Shown: piece by piece, positions 8,729 to 19,804 of the stretch | How positions within the stretch are numbered: the first letter of the stretch is position 1 | How the letters are laid out: every line of letters starts with the position of its first letter | Assembly (NCBI GenBank): GCA_017545365.1 | Contig: JAFWOP010000057.1 | Span: forward strand, 1 to 46,815 | Direction of reading: 5' to 3' | DNA: 46,815 nt | From: Bacteroidales bacterium | Lineage (GTDB): Bacteria > Bacteroidota > Bacteroidia > Bacteroidales > P3 | Made by a program: the position numbers and the translations under genes | Notes under the pieces: model-generated | The model's database searches: none | Seen by the model: only the letters and a program-made list of their open reading frames with translations | Told to the model about the DNA's origin: nothing

Positions 8729-9877
8729 ATGGCAATAAAAGACACCAACCGAAACTGGACTTTAAACGTAATAGCACGCCTCTTTGTCGGGGCAGTGTTT
8801 CTGTTTTCAAGCTTCGTCAAAGGGGTGGACCCGCTGGGCACCTCGTACAAGATAACCGAATACCTCACCACCTGGCAGTTCGGCAGCATCACCTTCGAAT
8901 GGCTGGTACCCGCAGCCACCGTGCTGTCCATGTGCTTGATAGCGGCGGAGTTCACCGTAGGCATAATGCTCATCTTCGGCTCGTTCCGCAGACTGAGCGC
9001 ATGGCTGCTGGCCCTGATGATGCTCTTCTTCACCTTCACCACCCTGTTCGACGCCATCACCAACGAGGTGACGGACTGCGGATGCTTCGGCGACGCGGTG
9101 AAACTGACCAACTGGCAGACATTCTGGAAGAACGTGGTGCTGGACGTACCCACAGTGTGGATTTTCCTCACGATGAACCTACGCCGCAGGAAACGGTTTG
9201 AACGCGACGTGCTGGTCACCGCCTTCGCCATCATACTCATGGTCATCTTCGGCCTCTACAACATCAACAACGAACCCTGCATCGACTTCCGTGCCTGGAA
9301 AGTGGGCAACCAGATGGTGGAGATGGACGACACTCTCCAGGTGAAGAGCTACGTCACCTACCGCAACAAGGAAACGGGCGAGACCGACGAGTTCTTGTCG
9401 GAAGAACTGGTGAAGAAGATGGAAGACCCCACGTGGGAAGAACAATGGGAATGGGAGAGCAGCCGTGTGGAAGACCCACACGAAATCAAGGCTGCCGGCT
9501 TTTCGATGCTCGACCTGGACATGAACGACCACGCACAAGAATTTATCGGCTCGACCGACTACCTCATCATCGCCACCATCCACCACCTGGAACAAGTGAG
9601 CGAACAAGGCATCACCGCCCTGCGCCGCACACTGGCATTTGCACAAGAATCGAACCTTCAGATGGTACTCCTCACTTCGGCATTGCCCGAAGATGCAGAA
9701 AGCTTCCTCTATAACAACCACCTGGACGACATGGAATTCTACTTCGCCGATGCAACGGCCATTGAGACCATGCTGCGCTCCAACCCCGGGTTCATCCTCC
9801 TGAAAGACGGCAAAGTACTGGGCAAATGGCATCAACGTCACTACCGCGGCGTGACAGAATATGACTATGCCGATTGA
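8729..9877 (+). CDS. BT_3928-like DoxX/MauE family membrane protein
   Basis: A 382-residue protein with an N-terminal DoxX/MauE-like four-helix membrane domain (residues 12-150) and a C-terminal soluble part from about 185. The membrane part contains a conserved DCGCFGDAVKLTNWQTFWKN with Cys117 and Cys119, the motif expected of proteins that shuttle electrons to disulfide partners. A fifth helix (VLVTAFAIILMVIFGLYNI) leads to NEPCIDFRAWKVG. The soluble half resembles a thioredoxin fold without an obvious CxxC. It is likely part of an envelope redox system; this is inferred from family resemblance. It lies 49 bp after the DUF1599 gene and before DUF4293, an order common in this phylum. Confidence 0.85.
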   Translation: MAIKDTNRNWTLNVIARLFVGAVFLFSSFVKGVDPLGTSYKITEYLTTWQFGSITFEWLVPAATVLSMCLIAAEFTVGIMLIFGSFRRLSAWLLALMMLFFTFTTLFDAITNEVTDCGCFGDAVKLTNWQTFWKNVVLDVPTVWIFLTMNLRRRKRFERDVLVTAFAIILMVIFGLYNINNEPCIDFRAWKVGNQMVEMDDTLQVKSYVTYRNKETGETDEFLSEELVKKMEDPTWEEQWEWESSRVEDPHEIKAAGFSMLDLDMNDHAQEFIGSTDYLIIATIHHLEQVSEQGITALRRTLAFAQESNLQMVLLTSALPEDAESFLYNNHLDDMEFYFADATAIETMLRSNPGFILLKDGKVLGKWHQRHYRGVTEYDYAD

Positions 9878-9944
9878 GAATTGGAGCGGAAAACACCGGC
9901 CTTGATACTGAATACTTTCGACCTCAAAACCTTAATAATAAAAG

Positions 9945-10478
9945 ATGATACAACGCAAACAAACCCTATTCCTACTTGTGGCCGCATGCGCTATGGCCAT
10001 GACCCTCATGTTCCCTATTGCTTCGTTCACGGGCAAAGCCCCGCTGGGAGTGCCTGTGAGCGGCGAACTCAACCTGATTGCTACGGACAACCCCAACCTG
10101 ATGAACGAGATACTGGAAGGGCAGCCCGTCACCATGAGCCAGAAAGGCTTCATCAAAGTGTGGCCGCTGACGGTGCTCTCCATCCTGACCGTCGCCATCA
10201 CCCTGGTGACCATTTTCCTGTATAAGAACAGGGTGCTCCAAATGCGGGTGCTCGCCGTCGGCTTCCTCTTGGGAGTGGTGGAAATCTTCCTCATCTTCTT
10301 CTGGGCCGTGGATTCGTATGTGGACAAAGTGACAGCACCCATGGCATGTGAGGAGATAGACCTCAGCTACGGCATTGGGACCTGGAGCCTCATTGTCGCC
10401 GTGGTGCTGATGTTCCTAGCCCAACGGGCCATCAAAAAGGATGAAGAGAAGGTGCGCGCAGCCGACCGTCTGCGATAA
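9945..10478 (+). CDS. DUF4293 membrane protein
   Basis: A 177-residue protein that begins MIQRKQTLFLLVAACAMAMTL, the characteristic 'MIQRiQt' opening of DUF4293. Four membrane helices are visible: 8-27, a central one (VWPLTVLSILTVAITLVTIFLY), LAVGFLLGVVEIFLIFFWAV, and IGTWSLIVAVVLMFLAQRAI, followed by the family ending IKKDEEKVRAADRLR. It is specific to Bacteroidetes and of unknown function. The ending KVRxADRlR is highly conserved in the family. Confidence 0.9.
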   Translation: MIQRKQTLFLLVAACAMAMTLMFPIASFTGKAPLGVPVSGELNLIATDNPNLMNEILEGQPVTMSQKGFIKVWPLTVLSILTVAITLVTIFLYKNRVLQMRVLAVGFLLGVVEIFLIFFWAVDSYVDKVTAPMACEEIDLSYGIGTWSLIVAVVLMFLAQRAIKKDEEKVRAADRLR

Positions 10479-10523
10479 AAGTGCGCATGCAACAATGTCT
10501 AACCATATAATATTATTGAACAC

Positions 10524-10946
10524 TTGACCGTCTCGTTCGACAACACCCGCCAGCTGCCCGACGTGGCCGACAAGCTGCTGGACACCTTTGCTGAGGAACG
10601 CTTCTTCGCCTTCTTCGGCAAGATGGGTGTGGGAAAGACCACGCTCATCAAAGCCATCTGCACCCGGCTGGGAGTGGCCGACAATGTGTGCAGCCCCACG
10701 TTCGCCATCATCAACCAGTATAGTGCCGCCGACGGGTCCCCAGTGTACCACTTCGACTTCTACCGGCTGAAGTCGGCCGAAGAAGCCTACGACATAGGGT
10801 ATGAGGAATACTTCTACAGCGGCGAGTACTGCTTCACCGAATGGACCGAAAAAATCGAAGAACTCCTCCCCAACCATTATGTGCGGGTGAATATCACCGA
10901 AAAAGACGGAGTAAGGACCTTAAACGCAACAACAATTAGGAAATGA
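10524..10946 (+). CDS. tsaE: tRNA threonylcarbamoyladenosine biosynthesis ATPase TsaE
   Basis: ATPase of the TsaBDE complex that makes t6A37 in ANN-decoding tRNAs. The 140-residue product has a P-loop GKMGVGKTTLIK (residues 32-43), then SPTFAIINQY, YHFDFYRLKSAEEAYDIGYEEYF and CFTEWTEKIEELLP, all TsaE hallmarks. No ATG or GTG precedes the conserved region in frame after the stop at 10500-10502. The best start is TTG at 10524; an ATT at 10512 or 10515 is the other possibility. The stop overlaps the rsfS start as ATGA. Confidence 0.93.
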   Translation: MTVSFDNTRQLPDVADKLLDTFAEERFFAFFGKMGVGKTTLIKAICTRLGVADNVCSPTFAIINQYSAADGSPVYHFDFYRLKSAEEAYDIGYEEYFYSGEYCFTEWTEKIEELLPNHYVRVNITEKDGVRTLNATTIRK

Positions 10947-11308
10947 CTGAATCAGAAATAGTGGCCAGGCTGGCCGCCCAAGCCCTTGACGAAAAAAAGG
11001 GTATAGACGTGAAAATACTCGACCTACGAGGACTACAATCGGCACCGACTGAGTTTTTCGTGATAGCGTCGGGAAACGTGCCGTCGCATGTGTGCGCCCT
11101 TAGCGACTATGTGCACGAAATCATCAAGAAGGCCACAGGCCTCAACCCCTCCAAAGTGGAGGGCTATACGAATGCCGAATGGGTGCTGATGGACTATTTC
11201 GACGTGGTAGTGCATATTTTCCAGCAGGGCCGACGCGACTTCTACAGGCTTGACCAACTATGGGAAGACGGCCAGGTGGTGGACTTCGAAAACAGCAGTA
11301 AGGAATAA
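10943..11308 (+). CDS. rsfS: Ribosome silencing factor RsfS
   Basis: A 121-residue protein of the RsfS/Iojap family, which binds L14 on the 50S subunit and blocks subunit joining when nutrients are scarce. Recognisable blocks are KKGIDVKILDLRGLQSAPTEFFVIASG, the conserved EGYTNAEWVLMDYFDVVVHIF, and RRDFYRLDQLWEDG near the end. It overlaps tsaE by 4 bp (ATGA), so translation is probably coupled. It is followed by a 131-bp gap before ftsH, an association that is conserved in Bacteroidetes. Confidence 0.96.
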   Translation: MTESEIVARLAAQALDEKKGIDVKILDLRGLQSAPTEFFVIASGNVPSHVCALSDYVHEIIKKATGLNPSKVEGYTNAEWVLMDYFDVVVHIFQQGRRDFYRLDQLWEDGQVVDFENSSKE

Positions 11309-11439
11309 GACAAGATTTTGTAAAGACAATAACAAGCACGAAAAAGGAGTTATGCACTTAAAAAGAAGCCAAAAGGAACTCAAAACAATCGAAGGAAGTG
11401 CCTGACCGCCGTGCTGCGAAATAGAAAATAATTGTAATT

Positions 11440-13524
<2,085 letters not shown>

Positions 13525-13537
13525 CCTGCACAATAAT

Positions 13538-14410
13538 ATGAAGACATTTTGGATACGAACCGCCAGCGCGACAGTCTACGCATTGCTCTTTGTGGGCTCG
13601 ATATATAGCGGGCGGATGATAGGCAGCCAGAATTGGGGCATCGTCATACTGACTGCCTTCGCCCTGTTTGTGGCATTGGGATGCACTTTCGAATATTACC
13701 GCATTGCCACAATGCACAACCATCAGCCCAACAAGGCGTTGGGCTATTTCTTCACCACCTGCATGGTGCTGGGGATGGGACTTCTGCCACTGAACGGTCC
13801 CTCGGAGGAGATTGGCTGGGCCATTTCAATCGCCCTCGGCTGCATTCTTTTTGTATCGCTGCCCGTCACACTGATAGTTCAGCTCTGGCGCAACTCTGAG
13901 AAGCCGTTTGGCGACGCGCTCCACACCCTGCTGCCAACAGCCTATTGCGCATTGCCCCTTGGGCTGATGCCGCTGCTCCACTATGAATTCAACATCTTGA
14001 TGATGTGCATCATCATGGTGTGGGTGAACGACTGCTTCGCTTATATGGGCGGCTCGTTGGTGGGGAAGCACAAGATGTGGGCGAAACACTCACCCGGAAA
14101 GACGTGGGAGGGCACTGCCATCGGCTTGTTGGCATGTGTCGCAACCGGACTGTTCGTTGGCCCGTTGTTCGGCACAGAATACCTCGACACCGACCCCTGG
14201 CCGCTGTGGCTGGTGCTGGCATTGGTGTGCAGCGTCATCGGCACCCTGGGCGATTTGGTGGAGTCGATGCTCAAACGCTCGGTCGGGCTTAAAGATTCGG
14301 GCAACATCATGCCTGGCCACGGCGGCTTCCTGGACCGTTTCGACAGCCTACTGGCCATCCTGCCCTTCGCCTTCCTTACAATCCTTTGCTTACCATTTAT
14401 AATACAATAA
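13538..14410 (+). CDS. cdsA: Phosphatidate cytidylyltransferase CdsA
   Basis: Makes CDP-diacylglycerol from phosphatidic acid and CTP, the branch point to all phospholipids. It has 290 residues and eight or so hydrophobic segments. The CDS signature is complete near the C-terminus: SMLKRSVGLKDSGNIMPGHGG followed by FLDRFDS, with the earlier KxSPGKTWEG block. The start is the ATG at 13538, 13 bp after ftsH. The frame is open further upstream, but only by overlapping the end of ftsH in another frame. The gene is followed at 3 bp by psd, so consecutive steps of phosphatidylethanolamine synthesis are encoded together. Confidence 0.96.
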   Translation: MKTFWIRTASATVYALLFVGSIYSGRMIGSQNWGIVILTAFALFVALGCTFEYYRIATMHNHQPNKALGYFFTTCMVLGMGLLPLNGPSEEIGWAISIALGCILFVSLPVTLIVQLWRNSEKPFGDALHTLLPTAYCALPLGLMPLLHYEFNILMMCIIMVWVNDCFAYMGGSLVGKHKMWAKHSPGKTWEGTAIGLLACVATGLFVGPLFGTEYLDTDPWPLWLVLALVCSVIGTLGDLVESMLKRSVGLKDSGNIMPGHGGFLDRFDSLLAILPFAFLTILCLPFIIQ

Positions 14411-14413
14411 AGC

Positions 14414-15106
14414 ATGTATATCCACCGAGAAGGAAAAAAACTGATATGGGGACTGCTGGCCGTGGTCATGGTCATCTACCTGCTGATGGTTCTGATGGTT
14501 CATCACTGGACGTTCTTCCACTTCCTCTTCATGACCATCCTCATCGTCTTTTGGGTGATGATTATGCTCTTCTTCCGCATCCCGCGGCGCATCTTCACCG
14601 AAGACGGCCAACGCCTCATCGCACCGGCCGACGGGGTCATCGTCACCATTGAGGAGACGATGGAGAAGGAATATATCAAAGACGAATGCATCCAGCTGAG
14701 CATCTTCATGAATGGTACTGACGTGCATGTCAACCGCTACCCATGCGACGGCACGGTGGAGTACTACAAGTTCCATCGCGGCAACTACTTCGTTGCCTCG
14801 TACCCCAAGAGCAGCGTCCTCAACGAGCGCACGTCAGTAGGGCTCCGCCTCAACGACGGACAGAAGATACTCATCCGCCAGGTGGCGGGCACCATGGCCC
14901 GACGCATCGTGTGCTATGCCCGCGAGGGCGAACAGGTGAAACAGAACCAGGAGATGGGCTTCATCAAATTTGGTTCGAGGGTCGACCTCTTCGTTCCGAA
15001 GCATTTCTCTATCGATGTGGACATACAGGATGTGGTGCGCAACGCCATCTCGCCCATCTGCACCATCCTGCCCCCACCTGAACCCAACAGCCAAGAGACG
15101 GTATGA
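14414..15106 (+). CDS. psd: Phosphatidylserine decarboxylase proenzyme (short bacterial type)
   Basis: Converts phosphatidylserine to phosphatidylethanolamine in the inner membrane. The 230-residue product is the short PSD-A type. A hydrophobic N-terminus (residues 10-55, two helices) is followed by the core IAPADGVIVTIEE, the FMNGTDVHVNRYPCDGTV block with the catalytic His region, and IKFGSRVDLFVP. Gly187-Ser188 is the expected self-cleavage site that gives the pyruvoyl group. It lies 3 bp after cdsA and overlaps the pseudouridine synthase gene by ATGA. A phosphatidylserine synthase gene is not in the window. Confidence 0.93.
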   Translation: MYIHREGKKLIWGLLAVVMVIYLLMVLMVHHWTFFHFLFMTILIVFWVMIMLFFRIPRRIFTEDGQRLIAPADGVIVTIEETMEKEYIKDECIQLSIFMNGTDVHVNRYPCDGTVEYYKFHRGNYFVASYPKSSVLNERTSVGLRLNDGQKILIRQVAGTMARRIVCYAREGEQVKQNQEMGFIKFGSRVDLFVPKHFSIDVDIQDVVRNAISPICTILPPPEPNSQETV

Positions 15107-15777
15107 ACCTGGCCGAACAAATACTATATGAGGACAACCACTTGATAGCACTGAACAAGCTGCCAGGCCAGATAGTGCAGGGCGACAAGACGGGCGACAG
15201 CTGTATGGCCGACGAAATCAAGGCGTTTTTAAAAATACGCGACAACAAGCCAGGCAACGTCTTCTGCGGTGTCATCCACCGTTTGGACCGCCCGGTAAGC
15301 GGCGTCACCCTCTTTGCAAAAACCAGCAAGGCCCTCACGCGGATGAACGAAATGGTTAAGAACCGCCAGTTCCACAAGATATACCATGCCGTCGTAGGCA
15401 ATATGCCCCCCTCTGCCGAAGGTCATCTCGAAGACTATCTGACACGCAACGAGAAGTTGAACAAGAGCTTTGTAACCCAATCCCCCGCCACACGGGATGC
15501 GAAACTCGCCTCGCTCGACTATCGTCTGCTGGCCACCTCCGCAGGCGGCTACCACCTGCTGGAGATAGTGCTGCACACCGGCCGCCACCACCAGATACGC
15601 TGCCAGCTGGCACATCTGGGCTGCCCCATCAAGGGCGACTTGAAATACGGCGCACCGCGCTCCAACCCCGACGGCAGCATCGCACTGCATGCCTACCAGC
15701 TGGTATTCGAGCACCCCGTGCGCCATGAGGCCGTCACCATCACCGCTCCTGACCCGTGGGGGTATTTTGAGTACTAA
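15103..15777 (+). CDS. RluA family pseudouridine synthase
   Basis: A 224-residue RNA pseudouridine synthase. The catalytic Asp62 sits in VIHRLDRPVSGVTLFAKT, and the other family motifs are KIYHAVV, HLLEIVLHTGRHHQIRCQLAHLGCPIKGDLKYG, and the C-terminal HAYQLVFEHPV. There is no S4 domain at the N-terminus, so it is the short RluA/RluC-like catalytic unit. The exact rRNA or tRNA site cannot be told from sequence. It is the last gene of the same-strand run that began at 8119. Confidence 0.93.
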   Translation: MNLAEQILYEDNHLIALNKLPGQIVQGDKTGDSCMADEIKAFLKIRDNKPGNVFCGVIHRLDRPVSGVTLFAKTSKALTRMNEMVKNRQFHKIYHAVVGNMPPSAEGHLEDYLTRNEKLNKSFVTQSPATRDAKLASLDYRLLATSAGGYHLLEIVLHTGRHHQIRCQLAHLGCPIKGDLKYGAPRSNPDGSIALHAYQLVFEHPVRHEAVTITAPDPWGYFEY

Positions 15778-15880
15778 GAATGTAGATAATACACAATAGT
15801 GAAAGAAAAGTGTTAACAGACATACATATATTATTATAAATAGTTCCCGTCATAAAAAATAGACAATACACAAAATAAAC

Positions 15881-18800
15881 ATGAAAAGATTCGCCATCAT
15901 TCTGATTAGTATCATCGTGTCGCTGACTGCGTTTGCCCAGCAGGGTGCCCTTCGTGTCACCCAGAGCGACTACAACCACGCCTCTTACTCCTTCAAGGCC
16001 CCACAGCCCTCTATCACCCCGGTGACCGTAGGGCAACGGACTTTCAATGTGATTGAGATGGAAGGCACCACACCGTCTACTGCTGTCGGCCGCCCCGACC
16101 TGCCCATCGTCTCTCAGATGATTGAGCTCCCCGTGTGCGAAGATGTGAAAGTGGAAATCACCGACCTGCAGGTAAAAAGCCTCGACCCCGTGACGAACTA
16201 CATCTTACCCGTACAGCCTTCCCCAAGCAAGTCGGATCGCACCCCCCTGCCCTTTGCCTTCGACAGCAACTATTACGCCCTTCCGCAGACAGACAAAAGT
16301 CCCGCGGCATGGGTTGAGAAACTGGGCGTTGGCCGCGACCGCAACCTGGCCCTCCTCCGCATATCGCCCATCATCTACTCTCCTGCCACCGGCAAGCTGG
16401 AGTTGATTACCTCCATGACCATCACCCTCACCTATCAGAATGCCGACATAGAAGCCACACAGACACTGATGGACCGCTACTATTCGCCCGACTTTTCAAT
16501 CGGCAACAGCCTGCTCACCACCCTCCCCAGCAGCAAAGCCGTGCGTGATGCCGCACCCCTCCACTATCTTATCGTTGCTCACAGCAGCTTCAGCAGCGCC
16601 TTGCAGGATTTCATCGATTGGAAAAAGCGTCAGGGCTTCATTGTCACCGTGGGCTACACTGGCGACATTAATGTAGGCACCACCTCCACCTCCATCGCCG
16701 CATATATCAAGAGTTTCTACACCAACGCCACCGACGAACTGCCAGCCCCCACCTACCTGCTCCTGGTCGGCGACGTACAACAGATACCCCCATTCGAGTC
16801 CCGTTGCAACGGCAATCCCGACAGCGACCACATCACCGACCTCTACTACACCACCTGGACCGAGGGCGACAACATTCCCGACTGCTACATGGGCCGCTTC
16901 TCAGCGAACTCGGTGGCCGAGCTGACACCTCAGATTGAGAAGACCATCTACTACCAACGCTACGACTTCGACGACGACAGCTATCTGGGCACCGGCGTCC
17001 TCATCGCAGGTGAGGACCGCGGCTACTCCAACGACAACGCCTACCAGTATGCCGACCCCGCAATGGACTATGTTGCAAAATACTATGTCAACGCCGCAGG
17101 CGGTTACACCAACGTCCACTACTTCAAGAACAATGTCAGTTTCGCACCCACAGGGGTAACAGTGGAGGGCAGCTCGCAGACCACAGCCACTGCCGCCACC
17201 CTGCGCAACATATACAACCAAGGATGCGGATGGGTCAACTATTCGGCCCACGGCTACGACGACGAATGGTCTATCCCTTCCTTCACCACTTCTCATGTGA
17301 ACGCCATGACGAACTACGGCAAGCCCTCCTTCATGGTAGGCAACTGCTGTCTCTCCGGCAAGTTCAACACCACCTACTCAAGCTCATGCTTGGGGGAAGC
17401 CCTCCTCCGCCGCGGTGACAACGCCGGTGCCGTGGGCTATATAGGCGGCACCAACTCCACCTACTGGCCACAGGACTTCTGCTGGGCCGTGGGTGTCCGC
17501 ACCAACATTTCTAACCAGATGGACGCCACCTACTCGGCTACCTACCTCGGCATGTACGACCGCCTCTTCCACACCCACAACGAACCCTACACAGCATGGC
17601 ACACCACCGCCGGCTCCTTGAACACCGCCGGCAATACAGCCGTGGAGACCTACGGCAGATATACCCTTTACTACTGGGAGATATACGAACTCTTTGGCGA
17701 CCCCTCGCTGATGCCCTGGCTGGGACCCGCAGCTGACGCCACGGTGGAAAGTGCCAATGTCATCACCACCGGCACCACCTCCTTTGCCGTGAACACCACA
17801 CCATACGCCTACGTGGCCATCACCACGGCCGAGAACCACGACCTTGTCGCCGCAGCCTACGCCACAGCCAACGGCAGTGTGGTCCTCACCCTTCCCGACG
17901 ACCTCACCCCCGGCAACTACGAACTGGCCGTATGGTCTCAGAACCACAAACCCTTCTTCAAAGACATCCATGTCATTGTCGCCGACGGCCCCTATGTCAT
18001 GATTACCAAGATGCAGCCCACCAAGCCAGTGACAAGCGGCCAAATCGTCCAATTCGACCTGATGATTACCAATGTGGGCAACCAGGTGCCCACCTCCGGT
18101 GTCATCACCCTCAGCTCCGACAACGAAGGGGTCACCATCGTGTCGCCTCAGGCACACTTCACCAGCTGCCCCCCAGGCGACACCGTGAGGCTCAACGCCG
18201 TATGGCCCATCTTTATATCCAAAGACGTAAAAGACGGCCACACACTCAACTTTACCGCTAATGTCGACTTCGGCCAAGGAACCTCGGTCTATCGGAAACG
18301 GCTCTCTGTCTCCGCCCCCATTCTCTCCGTCTCCAACGCCAAAGCCACCCCCATGCTCACACCCGACTCCTCCTCCACCATCACATGCCGCCTCACCAAC
18401 CGAGGCAGTCACGTGGCTGAAGACATCACACTTACACTTGTCAACGACTTCGGGTTCCTCAACCAGATGCCGGACATCGTACACCTCGACTCGCTCTCAG
18501 CCGGCGACAGCCGAACCATCTCGTTCTACCTCTCGCTGGATGCCCACGTCCCCTATACACTCGTCCCCTTCTACCTCTATGCCACCACACCCATGGGCAC
18601 ACAGCTCATCGACACCCTTTACTTCAGCTGCGGCATCGACATTACCGAAGACTTTGAGACTGGCGACTTCTCCCGCTACCCATGGTCACAAAACTCCCGT
18701 CCCTGGGAAATCACCTCTGTCGACCCCTTTGACGGATCGTTCTGCGCCCGCAGCAAGACCAACATGCAAGGTTACGCCGAATCAAGGCTTAACATAAACT

Positions 18801-19651
18801 GGACCTCCTCCATCAACGACAGCATCTCATTCTACTACAAGGTATCGAGCGAAGAGGGCTACGACTTCTTTAAGTTCTTCATCGACGGAACGGAGAAATT
18901 GTCGGCATCAGGCGAAGTGGGCTGGACCCGCGCATCATTCTTTGTCCCTGCCGGCAACCACATCATCTCATTCAGTTATTCCAAAGACTACCAAGTGGTG
19001 GAGGGAAGCGACTGCGCATGGATTGACAATATCACCCTCCCCTATACGGGCAACCGCTGCTCGTTCTTTATCGATGAGATTTGCCACAACACACCCTACC
19101 AGTTTGCCGACCAACCCATCCCCACCGACAACATCGGCACCTACCTATACACCGACACCACCACTGTACCATGGCAATACCTTGCCCTCTCTGTCGTCGA
19201 CCAACCCGAAGTGACCATTGAGACAGTCACACTCCCCAACCCCGAACGATGCAAGCTCCTCGTCGCACATGGGGCCGACAGCTATGTGTGGAGCACTGGA
19301 GACACTTCGGCAACCATCGGCGTCTGTCCCACTCATACTGCCACCTACACCGTCACCGGATACCGTAAGGGATGCAGCTCCGAAGCCTCAACAACCATAC
19401 TCTCCATCAACGACCCCCGCACGCAGCCCTCCGTTGCCATCTATCCCAATCCAGCCCAACAGGAAGTAACCATCCAGGCCGACGGAATCATCTCCATAGA
19501 CGTGGTCAACATCATGGGACAGACCATCCTCCACAAAACAATCAACTCGGATTGCACCCGTCTCGACCTACGCAATTTTGCCGACGGTGTCTTTTTCATA
19601 CGAATAAACATGCCCAATTCCACCGTTGTGCGCAAGCTGATAAAAAAATAA
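15881..19651 (+). CDS. Gingipain-like C25 cysteine protease with T9SS sorting tail
   Basis: A 1256-residue exported protease. The signal peptide is MKRFAIILISIIVSLTAFA. A propeptide domain runs to about 225, and the C25 caspase-like domain from about 228 (HYLIVAHSSF) to about 615. His457 in NYSAHGYDDEW matches the catalytic His of gingipains, and Cys490 in VGNCCLSGKFN matches the nucleophile (RgpB has ACVNGDF). The domain includes LLLVGDVQQIPPF and YYTTWTEGDNIPDCYMGRFS. Then come Ig-like repeats (a CARDB-like segment near 810-910), a MAM/cleaved-adhesin-like domain at about 925-1060, and a type A T9SS tail, SVAIYPNPAQQEVTIQ to VVRKLIKK. It should be secreted through the outer membrane and attached to the surface. 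No clear -7 box lies in the 103-bp gap upstream. Confidence 0.95.
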   Translation: MKRFAIILISIIVSLTAFAQQGALRVTQSDYNHASYSFKAPQPSITPVTVGQRTFNVIEMEGTTPSTAVGRPDLPIVSQMIELPVCEDVKVEITDLQVKSLDPVTNYILPVQPSPSKSDRTPLPFAFDSNYYALPQTDKSPAAWVEKLGVGRDRNLALLRISPIIYSPATGKLELITSMTITLTYQNADIEATQTLMDRYYSPDFSIGNSLLTTLPSSKAVRDAAPLHYLIVAHSSFSSALQDFIDWKKRQGFIVTVGYTGDINVGTTSTSIAAYIKSFYTNATDELPAPTYLLLVGDVQQIPPFESRCNGNPDSDHITDLYYTTWTEGDNIPDCYMGRFSANSVAELTPQIEKTIYYQRYDFDDDSYLGTGVLIAGEDRGYSNDNAYQYADPAMDYVAKYYVNAAGGYTNVHYFKNNVSFAPTGVTVEGSSQTTATAATLRNIYNQGCGWVNYSAHGYDDEWSIPSFTTSHVNAMTNYGKPSFMVGNCCLSGKFNTTYSSSCLGEALLRRGDNAGAVGYIGGTNSTYWPQDFCWAVGVRTNISNQMDATYSATYLGMYDRLFHTHNEPYTAWHTTAGSLNTAGNTAVETYGRYTLYYWEIYELFGDPSLMPWLGPAADATVESANVITTGTTSFAVNTTPYAYVAITTAENHDLVAAAYATANGSVVLTLPDDLTPGNYELAVWSQNHKPFFKDIHVIVADGPYVMITKMQPTKPVTSGQIVQFDLMITNVGNQVPTSGVITLSSDNEGVTIVSPQAHFTSCPPGDTVRLNAVWPIFISKDVKDGHTLNFTANVDFGQGTSVYRKRLSVSAPILSVSNAKATPMLTPDSSSTITCRLTNRGSHVAEDITLTLVNDFGFLNQMPDIVHLDSLSAGDSRTISFYLSLDAHVPYTLVPFYLYATTPMGTQLIDTLYFSCGIDITEDFETGDFSRYPWSQNSRPWEITSVDPFDGSFCARSKTNMQGYAESRLNINWTSSINDSISFYYKVSSEEGYDFFKFFIDGTEKLSASGEVGWTRASFFVPAGNHIISFSYSKDYQVVEGSDCAWIDNITLPYTGNRCSFFIDEICHNTPYQFADQPIPTDNIGTYLYTDTTTVPWQYLALSVVDQPEVTIETVTLPNPERCKLLVAHGADSYVWSTGDTSATIGVCPTHTATYTVTGYRKGCSSEASTTILSINDPRTQPSVAIYPNPAQQEVTIQADGIISIDVVNIMGQTILHKTINSDCTRLDLRNFADGVFFIRINMPNSTVVRKLIKK

Positions 19652-19672
19652 ACAGCACACCAACACACTATC

Positions 19673-19706
19673 AATCAGCCGACAGCACTGTCGGCTGATT
19701 TTTTAT
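19673..19706 (+). terminator. Terminator after the C25 protease gene
   Basis: A perfect 13-bp stem (arms AATCAGCCGACAG and CTGTCGGCTGATT, 2-nt loop) is followed directly by a T-tract. It starts 22 bp past the stop codon. Confidence 0.9.
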
Positions 19707-19741
19707 TTTCAAAAAACACACAATGTGTCCGTTCTTTTTCG

Positions 19742-19749
19742 TACTTTTG
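19742..19749 (+). promoter_or_regulatory. -7 box for the arginine decarboxylase gene
   Basis: TACTTTTG fits TAnnTTTG. It lies 55 bp upstream of the ATG and just downstream of the C25 terminator, so the next gene has its own promoter. Confidence 0.55.
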
Positions 19750-19804
19750 CAACTCATCCGAATAAATCGGATACCATTGTTTCACCTCAATCCAACACAC
19801 GCAG

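Noticed and set aside
11352..11405. 17-codon peptide (MHLKRSQKELKTIEGSA) with AAGGAG just upstream, before ftsH
   Set aside because: The AAGGAG is only 2 bp from the ATG, the peptide shows no conservation I can judge, and Bacteroidetes rarely rely on such sites. Possible leader peptide, but unsupported.
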